The notes under the pieces: generated by a model
Told to the model about the DNA's origin: nothing
Database searches by the model: none
The model's input: only the letters and a program-made list of their open reading frames with translations
In this document: piece by piece, positions 56,953-64,000 of the stretch
How positions within the stretch are numbered: the stretch's first letter is position 1
Layout of the letters: every line of letters starts with the position of its first letter
Translations under genes and position numbers: made by a program
From: Neobacillus sp. FSL H8-0543
GTDB lineage: Bacteria > Bacillota > Bacilli > Bacillales > Cytobacillaceae
Assembly: GCF_038592905.1 (NCBI RefSeq)
Contig: NZ_CP151943.1
Span: forward strand, 3,112,501-3,176,500
Length of the DNA stretch: 64,000 nt
Reading direction: 5' to 3'

Positions 56953-57855
56953 ATGAAGGTAGAGGCTTTAAAGAGTGAAAAGATAAAGGAATTTGTTGAG
57001 TATTGCAAGAAACATAGAACGGAGGTCGATGATTCTTACTTGTATGAAGAAGATTTAGACGGGTTTGAACCTAACCTTGAAAATCCTACGTACATCCTGA
57101 CTAATCAGGGTGAAATTATCGGTGCTGCATCGTTGATTATAGATGAATATAATAGACAAGGGAATCGAGCAAGATTTCGAATCTTTCATACTGAATTAAC
57201 GGATGTTATCTATTATAAGCAGCTTATGGATGCACTTTTACAGCATACTGCGGGATTGGAAAAACTTTATATTTTCATTCCATTAAAAAATAAACGCTTG
57301 ATGGATGCTATCGAGAAGTCAGATTTTTCAATCGAGAGATACTCCTTTATACTTGTCAGAGAAGATGTCGATGTTCCTGAATGGTCCTTACCAAAGGATT
57401 ATTCTGTTAGAGCTTTTAGGCCAGGGGAAGATGAAGAGATTTGGAGTGAGGTTCGGAATGCGGGCTTTGCTACGTTGAGAGGGAGTGAAACCCCAAAAAC
57501 ACCGGAAATGGTTGAAAAGTTGGTATTAAGTAATGATTATATACCTGGTGGAATGCAAATCCTGTTTCATTTGGAAAAACCAGTAGGAGTGGTCAGGGGA
57601 GCTAAAGACGAATACGAAAATGCTCCGATAATGGATATTGGACCGCTCGCGATCATCCCTGAATATCAAGGAAAAGGTCTAGGAAGACTCCTATTAAGAG
57701 CCGCGCTTCAATTTGCGAAAGAGAAATCCTATAATCGTTCTATTCTTTCAGTAAACGGAGAAAACGAAAGGGCAAAATCGTTGTATCTTCAAGAGGGCTT
57801 TCAGGAAGTGGAGGGCTTCGTCTGCTATGAATATTTATTAAAAGGTAGCGATTAA
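56953..57855 (+). CDS. Tandem GNAT-domain acetyltransferase
   Basis: The 300-residue protein has two GNAT domains. The N-terminal one (about 1-140) is degenerate. The C-terminal one (about 150-298) has the acetyl-CoA loop in LAIIPEYQGKGLGRLLLRAALQ and the ending NGENERAKSLYLQEGFQEV. The plan is that of MshD-like double GNATs. Acceptor unknown. GAGGG lies upstream of ATG 56953. Confidence 0.82.
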   Translation: MKVEALKSEKIKEFVEYCKKHRTEVDDSYLYEEDLDGFEPNLENPTYILTNQGEIIGAASLIIDEYNRQGNRARFRIFHTELTDVIYYKQLMDALLQHTAGLEKLYIFIPLKNKRLMDAIEKSDFSIERYSFILVREDVDVPEWSLPKDYSVRAFRPGEDEEIWSEVRNAGFATLRGSETPKTPEMVEKLVLSNDYIPGGMQILFHLEKPVGVVRGAKDEYENAPIMDIGPLAIIPEYQGKGLGRLLLRAALQFAKEKSYNRSILSVNGENERAKSLYLQEGFQEVEGFVCYEYLLKGSD

Positions 57856-57985
57856 GGGTCAATTTGACAATAAACAGAACAGAAACTAGCAAATTGGTCA
57901 CAAGAGTATCTTGTACACAAACACAAGTCCTTGCCTCTATAATAAAAAGAGGGTAAGCTAAGAAAAACGAAATGGGGGATGAAAA

Positions 57986-58174
57986 ATGGCACTTGATGTT
58001 TCAAAATTAGGGCTACCGTATTTTAGCTTAGATGCTGCTGCAGTTGACAAAAGTCCAAGTGAAATGGTGATTACTGATAACAATGGTGAAAACTACTACA
58101 TAGTAAATAGGGAAGTATATGAAGACGGTCCGCAACAACAAGGATATAAAATTGTTGTAAACGAAGGAGAATAA
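57986..58174 (+). CDS. Small uncharacterised protein, 62 aa
   Basis: MALDVSKLGLPYFSLDAAAVDK is followed by an acidic, Asn/Tyr-rich half (NGENYYIVNREVYEDGP). GGGGGATG stands before the ATG. A promoter-like TATAAT lies at 57934 region. No membrane helix. I do not recognise it. Confidence 0.55.
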   Translation: MALDVSKLGLPYFSLDAAAVDKSPSEMVITDNNGENYYIVNREVYEDGPQQQGYKIVVNEGE

Positions 58175-58207
58175 CCTGCTACCTTGGAAGACTTCCTAAA
58201 AAACTAA

Positions 58208-58279
58208 TCAAACGTTTGACTATATCTCTGTAAACCTTGGTAGAGAAGGTCTGAAGAGACCAATCAAACGTTTGATTGG
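58208..58279. repeat. Two TCAAACGTTTGA palindromes
   Basis: TCAAACGTTTGA (58208-58219) and the perfect 20-bp palindrome CCAATCAAACGTTTGATTGG (58260-58279) lie between convergent genes. A third, degenerate copy (ATCAAACGTTTAAT) is near 29959-29972, also just past the 3' end of a minus-strand regulator gene and preceded by a similar GTAA-CC-TTGGTAGA stretch. Confidence 0.6.
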
Positions 58280-58285
58280 AAATGA

Positions 58286-59071
58286 TTACTTTAATGGAAT
58301 CCAAATTTCAGAGTAGTAATCCGGTTTCCATGGTTCTCCTGCTGAATAGACTTCTATTTCCGGGAATCCGGCAGGTTCATAGTGGCTGGAAGGGAACCAC
58401 TCTGAGTAAATTTGCTTCCATGCCTTCTGTATCGCCTCCGGCATGGGACCATGTACTTCAAATACGCCCCACTTTGCAGCAGGTAATTCCAGGGTCAATA
58501 AACCTTCAGGTGTTGGACCTGCATGCTCTGTTGCAATCCAATAATCCATTAATTGCGAATGACTGTTCCGCTTAGTAACACAAACCCCAAGTATACCTTT
58601 AATTCCCCCATTATTTAAGCTGAACAATAAATCGTTGGTTCCATCGGCTTGAACATCCTCCCACATTTTTGGTATTTCTCTTTGGTTCTCGCCATTCTCA
58701 CAATTAAACACTCGCTTGACACCGACTAAGGAAAAACTTTCTTTTTCAATAATTTTGTAATTCATCGGATCTTCCCCTTTCAATGTTACCTGAATAGACA
58801 GGCGGTTGTAAGATTTCAGCTTTCCACGGTTATTTCTCGCTTGACTTGGTGTTAAACCATGCAACCTGCGAAATGCTTTTGAAAAAGCCTCGGGAGTGTC
58901 GTAGCCATACTTCAAGGCAATATCAATGATTTTGTTGCTAGTAGTAGATAGTTCCTGTGCTGCAAGTGTTAACCGTCTGCGTCGAAGATATTCACCAATA
59001 GTAATTTCCGTTAAGGCAAAAGTAGAGTGTAAAAAGTCCAAAGTCCTTGCCTCAAAAATAAAAAGAAACAA
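58286..59071 (-). CDS. AraC-type regulator with effector-binding domain, 5'-truncated
   Basis: The frame has the second AraC helix-turn-helix (IGEYLRRRRLTLAAQELSTTSNKIIDIALKYGYDTPEAFSKAF) and a C-terminal GyrI-like/effector-binding domain (from MNYKIIEKESFSLVGVKRVF). The first ~40 residues of a normal AraC domain are missing, replaced by MFLFIFEARTLDFLHS, and no ribosome site precedes the TTG at 59071. The DNA there repeats a stretch near 57922-57948. It is probably a 5'-truncated pseudogene. An internal ATG (MNYKIIEK, near 58765) could still make the effector domain alone. Confidence 0.65.
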   Translation of the reverse strand: MFLFIFEARTLDFLHSTFALTEITIGEYLRRRRLTLAAQELSTTSNKIIDIALKYGYDTPEAFSKAFRRLHGLTPSQARNNRGKLKSYNRLSIQVTLKGEDPMNYKIIEKESFSLVGVKRVFNCENGENQREIPKMWEDVQADGTNDLLFSLNNGGIKGILGVCVTKRNSHSQLMDYWIATEHAGPTPEGLLTLELPAAKWGVFEVHGPMPEAIQKAWKQIYSEWFPSSHYEPAGFPEIEVYSAGEPWKPDYYSEIWIPLK

Positions 59072-59074
59072 TGG

Positions 59075-60025
59075 CTAACTAGATTTCACTTTCCTCTCAT
59101 AAACCACTTTCCGTTTCTGTTTGGTAGTGTAAATCCAACCCTCAAGTGTACCCGACCCAAGCAAGACACCTATTAATATCAAAACAAAACCAAGGATATG
59201 CGCTAAGGCAATTTTTTCACCAATAAAGAAAAATGCACCAACCAGTGAAAAAAACGGAGTCAGGTTCATATAAATCGAGGCCTCTGTGACTCCGACTTTT
59301 TCAATTCCATAATTGTAGAACATATGACCAAGAGCGGTTGCGATAATGGCTGAAGCAAAGAAGGTAATCCAAATTCCAAATGATCCATTTGAAAGAGAGT
59401 GTAACCCGCTTGGCTCTTTGACTAGACTAATGATAAAGAGGATGACAGAGCCGATTGCTAGCATATATCCTGTCGTCAGTCGTGGGTCCATCGTTGTTGA
59501 AGACTTTTTAATGATAATAAAACTAATCGCTTGGGATAGAATCGATAGGAATACATAGATATCACCAATGGAAATCCCGCTGATGTTGCCGCTGGATTTG
59601 ACGACAATAAAGGAAACACCGGTAAAACCTAAGATAATCCCAATCATGCGGAAAATGGTAGCCTTGTTTCCAAGAAAAAAGAAGGCAAGAATAGTGGTAA
59701 GTAAAGGGCCGAGACCTAGAATCAGTCCTCCATTGGCAGCGGACGTTTCCGTGAGGCCAATCGATAAAAAGTAATGATGGCCAACCACGTTAAATAACCC
59801 ACCAAAGAAGATATAAACAAACTCTGACCTGGTTGGAATTCTTACTTTTTTAATAAAGTAGAGGACGATAAAAACACAGATACTTGCCGTCATTATCCGA
59901 AAGGAGGTAACCGTGATTGGCATAAAGGTCGTTACAAGAACTTTTGTTGCAACCACGTTAAATCCCCAAGAAGCCACAGAAAATATAATTATGAGGTGGT
60001 AAAAATAAGCTTGAGATTTCTTCAT
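59075..60025 (-). CDS. EamA-type (DMT) transporter
   Basis: The 316-residue protein has ten helices in two EamA repeats; repeat 1 ends with GLILGLGPLLTTILAFFFLG, repeat 2 with ASIYMNLTPFFSLVGAFFFIGE. It likely exports a metabolite or amino-acid derivative. GAGGACT lies before the ATG. It follows the phosphorylase terminator, so it is probably transcribed on its own or by read-through. Confidence 0.85.
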   Translation of the reverse strand: MKKSQAYFYHLIIIFSVASWGFNVVATKVLVTTFMPITVTSFRIMTASICVFIVLYFIKKVRIPTRSEFVYIFFGGLFNVVGHHYFLSIGLTETSAANGGLILGLGPLLTTILAFFFLGNKATIFRMIGIILGFTGVSFIVVKSSGNISGISIGDIYVFLSILSQAISFIIIKKSSTTMDPRLTTGYMLAIGSVILFIISLVKEPSGLHSLSNGSFGIWITFFASAIIATALGHMFYNYGIEKVGVTEASIYMNLTPFFSLVGAFFFIGEKIALAHILGFVLILIGVLLGSGTLEGWIYTTKQKRKVVYERKVKSS

Positions 60026-60055
60026 GTAGTCCTCTTCTTTCCAATATAAAATAAA

Positions 60056-60087
60056 GAGGGAAGATGATCTTGAAAGAATCTCCCCTC
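60056..60087 (-). terminator. Terminator after the MTA-phosphorylase-like gene
   Basis: GAGGGAAGAT and ATCTCCCCTC (G-T pairs allowed) flank the loop at 60066-60077; minus-strand T-rich tail TTTATTTTA. Confidence 0.6.
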
Positions 60088-60093
60088 TGAATC

Positions 60094-60870
60094 CTAATGA
60101 GCTTTAGCTTTTGCTGCTTCCATTTTCCGTTGATAGGGCTCTTGGCATGTGCAACTTTCTTGTCCGTGTATATGATGGACGGCCTGGAAGACCAATTTCT
60201 TCATAGTGGAATTTTTACGTTCGCCCACTTCTTTATGAACCTTTAGTGATGGGCGGGTATCGGTAACCCCAGCCGCCATATTTGTTGTTAAAGTGGTAAC
60301 GGCATAACACATACCAAGCTCACGAGCTAAAGCTGCTTCGGTCGATGTGGTCATTCCAACAACGTCCATTCCCCATTGACCGAACACTTGAATTTCAAGT
60401 CGAGTTTCATAGCGTGGCCCTTCAACACAAACTAGATTAATATTTTCATTGATAGGTTCCGTAATATCTTTTGCTGCTTCCACGAAGGCTGCTTGGATTT
60501 CGGGGCAAAAAGGATCAGTCATATCGACAGAATAATTGCCGTAGGTGTTACTTCTTTTTGTCATGTCAAAATAATTGTCTAAAACACTGATGCTTCCGAC
60601 CTCGATTTTCGGGTTGATGGCACCAACGGCAGATACACTGATGATGCGTTCGACACCAGCCTTTTTTAAGGCCATCATATTGGCTTTGTAGTTAACAAAC
60701 GGAGCAAGTGTGCCGTGCTCTTTCCCATGGCGAGGAAGAAAGACAATTTCTTTTCCTTCGCATGTTCCTGTATAGATGGCAACATCGCCGAATTCAGTGG
60801 AAACCATTTCTTCCACAACATTTGTAAATAGATCTTGAAATCCTGTACCACCAATAATACCAATTTTCAT
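60094..60870 (-). CDS. MTA phosphorylase-like enzyme (PNP family II)
   Basis: The 258-residue protein opens MKIGIIGGTGFQDLF and has FLPRHGKEHGTLAPFVNYKANMMAL, VGAINPKIEVGSISVLDNYFD, EGPRYETRLEIQVFGQWGMDVVGMT and the Asp of TDTRPS, the MTAP pattern. Substrate may be methylthioadenosine, inosine or another purine nucleoside. ATG 60870 has AAGGAGAT eight bases upstream; the longer frame from 60912 does not. The C-terminus has a Cys pair (SCTC). It follows the ComB-like gene by 66 bp. Confidence 0.85.
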   Translation of the reverse strand: MKIGIIGGTGFQDLFTNVVEEMVSTEFGDVAIYTGTCEGKEIVFLPRHGKEHGTLAPFVNYKANMMALKKAGVERIISVSAVGAINPKIEVGSISVLDNYFDMTKRSNTYGNYSVDMTDPFCPEIQAAFVEAAKDITEPINENINLVCVEGPRYETRLEIQVFGQWGMDVVGMTTSTEAALARELGMCYAVTTLTTNMAAGVTDTRPSLKVHKEVGERKNSTMKKLVFQAVHHIHGQESCTCQEPYQRKMEAAKAKAH

Positions 60871-60936
60871 AAAATTATCTCCTTCTTTGCGATCTGTGAT
60901 TGTGTGATTCATCTAGTTGGCAAGGTGTGAATCTCA

Positions 60937-61725
60937 TTAGAGTTCAGTACTCGGTAGGTAATTTTTAACTGTAATCAAGCTATTTTCAAAAATAACCTTT
61001 GCTACTACCTCAGTTGTGTTTTCATTGGCACAGGTGAGAATATCTTCTTCGCAGTTAATCTTGCGCATAACTGCACCACTGGCTGATTGGGAAAAAGCAT
61101 CAAATGTATCTGTATAACCGAGCAACAGTTTGCTGGCGATGATCCCAGAATCAGCTTGAATCGCCTCAATGCCATTTTCTGCAGCAATTTGTTGTCCGTG
61201 TGAAAGTAACTTTGCTGCACAATACGTATCATCAAGGGCGGCAATGTTTGTGTTTTCGCGTCCAGCAGCCACGATGATTACCCCTGTGTTTAACTCGGCA
61301 GCTAATCGAACAGCCTCGTTCATAACGGCACGTGCATTATTCATACAGCCAATAAAAATATGCTTGATTCCAAGTTCTTTTAACGTATGAATGGCTACTG
61401 TTCCGTTTGTTGTCCGCATGACAACAAGCTGGTTTTTCACCTCTGCCGTTTCTATTTCTTTTAAGGAAGGGCTGAAATCTGCTATATCGGCAGCTTCACC
61501 GGAGACTTGTTCCGCACAAATCATCGTCTCTTCGCGTAAAAAAGAAGGGTTTTCACGCAATGTTTGGTGTTCATCATTGGTTAGCACAATTTTTGAAGCA
61601 CCTTTTTCTACTAATCTTGTCATCGTCGTGCTCGCACGAATCACATCAATGACCACACAGACAGAAGGGCTGTCTGGCTTTACTTCTTTTGGCATAAACG
61701 CTACTTCAAATAACATTTTTTTCAT
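60937..61725 (-). CDS. comB: ComB-like 2-phosphosulfolactate phosphatase
   Basis: The 262-residue protein has VVIDVIRASTTMTRLVEKGA, AEQVSGEAADIADFSPS, RTTNGTVAIHTL and AAGRENTNIAALDDTYCAAKLL, which are ComB signatures. ComB dephosphorylates 2-phosphosulfolactate in coenzyme M or sulfolactate synthesis. Bacillus makes sulfolactate in spores, and a phosphatase for another sulfonated or phosphorylated acid is also possible. AAGGAAG lies before the ATG. It stands between ecfT and the MTAP-like gene, an unusual setting. Confidence 0.85.
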   Translation of the reverse strand: MKKMLFEVAFMPKEVKPDSPSVCVVIDVIRASTTMTRLVEKGASKIVLTNDEHQTLRENPSFLREETMICAEQVSGEAADIADFSPSLKEIETAEVKNQLVVMRTTNGTVAIHTLKELGIKHIFIGCMNNARAVMNEAVRLAAELNTGVIIVAAGRENTNIAALDDTYCAAKLLSHGQQIAAENGIEAIQADSGIIASKLLLGYTDTFDAFSQSASGAVMRKINCEEDILTCANENTTEVVAKVIFENSLITVKNYLPSTEL

Positions 61726-61742
61726 TAGGAAACTTCCTTTAT

Positions 61743-62507
61743 TTAAATGAATTTAGTTGTGATTAAAATAATGGTCACAGAAAGGTTTGCGATCATGAAA
61801 ATAATGCTGTTTTTCGTAATCTTAATTTGTCGTGAATATGTCCTCTCCCGAAAAGCACCGTAACCGCGGGCTTCCATTGTGATCGCTGTTACGTGAACTC
61901 GGCGGAGGGCTCCCATTAATAGCGGCATCGCAAAGCGTTTGAAATTATCCAATTTATGCTTTAATCCCTTTTGTTTTCCTGCCCCGCGAATAATTTGTGC
62001 GGATTCAATGATTTTTGCTTCACTTTCCAACGTTGGTATAAAGCGAAGCGCGATAAACAAGGAATAAGCAATTCGATAAGGGATTTTTAAATGCTGTGTT
62101 AAAGACAGTACCAAATCACGAGGATCGGTCGTTACCACAAATACAAGTGATGTCAAAAAGACGGTAATCATTCGAAAGGTGACGGCGGTCGCAAAGTCCA
62201 CCGCCTCCTGATAAATTTCAATTGAGCCAATTGAAAATAGCACCTTACTGCCAGGTAAAAATAATAACTGTAAGATGAAGAACCCTAAACTGAATACCGC
62301 TAGCAACCATATCCCTTTGATAATAAATTTAAAGCTTAATCGAGCAAGTAAATTGGCGACTAGAAAAACGGATGAAAATAGAATAAGGTGCGGGAGGGTA
62401 GTGCTATAAATGAATGCCAATACTGAAACACAGAGCATCCACAGAATTTTATTTAGTGGGTCTACTTTGTGAAGAAAGGAGTTTCCCGGCTGATATTGAA
62501 AGCTCAT
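61743..62507 (-). CDS. ECF transporter T component (EcfT)
   Basis: The 254-residue protein has five to six helices and the two coupling motifs: RFIPTLESEAKIIESAQIIRGA and AITMEARGYGAFRERT. It joins the ATPase to a substrate-binding S component. It overlaps the ATPase gene by 4 bp, so both are coupled. The gene pair is of the YkoC/YkoD type. No S gene lies to its left; it may lie beyond the right edge of the window. Confidence 0.88.
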   Translation of the reverse strand: MSFQYQPGNSFLHKVDPLNKILWMLCVSVLAFIYSTTLPHLILFSSVFLVANLLARLSFKFIIKGIWLLAVFSLGFFILQLLFLPGSKVLFSIGSIEIYQEAVDFATAVTFRMITVFLTSLVFVVTTDPRDLVLSLTQHLKIPYRIAYSLFIALRFIPTLESEAKIIESAQIIRGAGKQKGLKHKLDNFKRFAMPLLMGALRRVHVTAITMEARGYGAFRERTYSRQIKITKNSIIFMIANLSVTIILITTKFI

Positions 62508-64000
62508 ATGGCTTGTTCACCTACAAATCTCATCTCATTTTTAAATTGTTCAATCGTAATAATGCCTTGTTCAAGATGGTTTTTAGTTAATTTTTTCGCT
62601 AAGGTTGAAACGGGTGGTTCAAGTAAGGATGCCTTCCGTAATAGCTCATCCTGGAGGAAAAGGTCACGGACGCTCCCATCATAGACCAACTCACTTGAAT
62701 GCATAACTATCGCCTTTGTTGCCCATTTACAGACAAGGCGGATATCATGGGTAATCATGATAACGGTCTTACCCTGCTGATTCAGTTTGTGGCACAACTC
62801 TAATAATTTGGTGGCACTAGCATAATCCTGCCCGGTTGTCGGTTCATCTAATATGACAATGTCTTGTCCAAGAATGAGCGAAGAGACCACACTTAAGCGA
62901 CGTTTTTCTCCCCCACTTAGCATAAAGGGATTTTTTTCCTTGGAATCTACTAGATTAATAAGTTCTAAAGCACTTAGTCCTTTTTTTACAATCTCATCAG
63001 GCAATTTTTCATCCTTTTTCATTCCATTTCGAACCCGCAGACTATAAATCGTTTCGTCAAATACATTGTCTGTTACAAATTGATGTTCCGGGTTTTGAAA
63101 AACGAACCCGATTTGTTCGGACATTTCCAAAAGTGACTTCTTTGAAATATCCTGTCCGTTTACAAATACTTTCTTTTTCTTAGGCGGAAGGATCCCCATT
63201 AAATGTTTGATTAAGGTTGTTTTTCCAGAACCATTGGTTCCCAAGATGGCAACAAAATCGCCTTTTTTGATGGAAAAACTAACATTATTAAGCGCCTTTG
63301 TACCGTTTTTGTAGGTATAATCTAAATTTCGAACAGCGATGACTTCTTCACGGCTGGCTTCTTCTTGTATCACTGCTGTTTGTGAAGGCGTTGATTGCCA
63401 GAAACCCTTCATTTGGTTATAGGCAGAATGGATGGATATCGGGAATTCTTTAAAGTTAAAGCCATCCTCAGCTAATGAATAGGCTAATTCTGATACTTCA
63501 GGGATCCATAATCCTAAATCCATGAGTTTCTTTCCATCCTTTTGCAGGACTTCAAGTGGGGGAGCATCAGCAATGATTTGTCCTTGATCCATGACAACAA
63601 GTCTGTCAACAAGATGGATCAGGTCATCGATTTTACTTTCCACGACCACAATGGTATGCTGCTTTTCCTTGTGGATTTTCTCTAAAAGGTCAAAAATTTC
63701 TTTTGTCGCTTGTGGATCAAGGTTTGCCGTTGCATTATCAAATACTAAAATTTTCGGCTGCATCGATAGAATTGCCGCAACACCAACCTTTTGTTTTTGA
63801 CCGCCAGAAAGCTCAAATACTTTGCGATGTTCAAAGCCAGAAAGACTCACTTCGTTAAGTGAGTCCTTTACACGTTTTTTCACTTCAAAAGGATCGACCA
63901 TTAGATTTTCTGGGGCAAACGCTACTTCATCTTCTACATAAATATTGCATAGCTGTGCCTCGGGATCTTGGAAAACCATTCCGATACTACTTGCCATATC
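62504..64000 (-). CDS. Fused double ECF ATPase (YkoD type), N-terminus beyond the window
   Basis: At least 498 residues are visible; the first Walker A lies outside. Domain 1 shows Q-loop MVFQDPEAQL, signature LSGGQKQKVGVAAIL and Walker B VFDNATANLD, where the catalytic Glu is Asn. Domain 2 shows Walker A LGTNGSGKTTL, QNPEHQF, signature LSGGEKRRLSVVSSL and a normal VILDEPTTGQD. So the two nucleotide sites are unequal. The module powers uptake of a vitamin or precursor via EcfT. Confidence 0.9.
   Translation of the reverse strand, partial: DMASSIGMVFQDPEAQLCNIYVEDEVAFAPENLMVDPFEVKKRVKDSLNEVSLSGFEHRKVFELSGGQKQKVGVAAILSMQPKILVFDNATANLDPQATKEIFDLLEKIHKEKQHTIVVVESKIDDLIHLVDRLVVMDQGQIIADAPPLEVLQKDGKKLMDLGLWIPEVSELAYSLAEDGFNFKEFPISIHSAYNQMKGFWQSTPSQTAVIQEEASREEVIAVRNLDYTYKNGTKALNNVSFSIKKGDFVAILGTNGSGKTTLIKHLMGILPPKKKKVFVNGQDISKKSLLEMSEQIGFVFQNPEHQFVTDNVFDETIYSLRVRNGMKKDEKLPDEIVKKGLSALELINLVDSKEKNPFMLSGGEKRRLSVVSSLILGQDIVILDEPTTGQDYASATKLLELCHKLNQQGKTVIMITHDIRLVCKWATKAIVMHSSELVYDGSVRDLFLQDELLRKASLLEPPVSTLAKKLTKNHLEQGIITIEQFKNEMRFVGEQAI

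Overview
This is an AT-rich stretch of a Bacillaceae chromosome, of the Bacillus/Neobacillus/Peribacillus kind. Evidence: strong AGGAGG-type ribosome binding sites, frequent GTG/TTG starts, Rho-independent terminators, a CcpA-type cre site, and genes typical of Bacillus (YqxD, DUF3231, DUF3189, YdcZ pairs, SwrC-like RND pump, fused ECF ATPase). I saw no rRNA, tRNA, CRISPR array, prophage structural genes or intact insertion sequence. The genus is inference.

Layout. 1-5.8 kb: end of a LysR regulator, an MFS exporter, two membrane proteins (YdjM-like and CPBP protease), and an lrgAB pair next to a GntR/FCD regulator with a candidate operator. 6-12 kb: a complete mannose-family PTS (IIB-IIC-IID-IIA) with its HutC-type repressor, a NagB/AgaI-type amino-sugar-phosphate isomerase/deaminase and a HAD phosphatase. 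Three near-identical 20-bp palindromes mark the regulon. 12-18 kb: LysE exporter, SwrC-like RND pump, and intergenic DNA patched together from duplicated 3' gene ends and gene remnants. 18-25 kb: methyltransferase, LacI regulator, DUF3231, YqxD, a second-type LspA, and a Crp/Fnr regulator between two YdcZ transporters. 25-32 kb: tandem SDR genes behind MhqR-like boxes, a Na+/H+ antiporter with a leader RNA resembling a riboswitch, and a TetR/butanediol dehydrogenase divergent pair. 32-44 kb: small, poorly known, partly spore-like genes, a repeat cluster, an ArsB-type transporter, DNA alkylation repair, GNATs, a Nudix hydrolase and an unusual XRE protein. 44.4-54.7 kb: a complete AI-2 uptake and processing locus: lsrK and lsrR on the minus strand, lsrACDBF on the plus strand. 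It carries a cupin, a DJ-1/PfpI protein and a class II aldolase instead of a recognisable lsrG. 55-64 kb: small genes, purine nucleoside phosphorylase, GNAT, a 5'-truncated AraC gene, then a minus-strand group: fused ECF ATPase, EcfT, ComB-like phosphatase, MTA phosphorylase-like enzyme and an EamA transporter.

How the genes work together. The two best-defined physiological units are the amino-sugar PTS operon (import and phosphorylation, then deamination/isomerisation, under its own repressor) and the lsr locus (binding protein and ABC importer, kinase, thiolase, and LsrR repression). The lsr main promoter has a near-perfect cre at the transcription start, which implies catabolite repression by CcpA, analogous to cAMP-CRP control in enterics. 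The most interesting open question is how this locus does without LsrG. A second theme is decay: at least seven gene remnants, plus junctions where duplicated gene ends were pasted next to one another.
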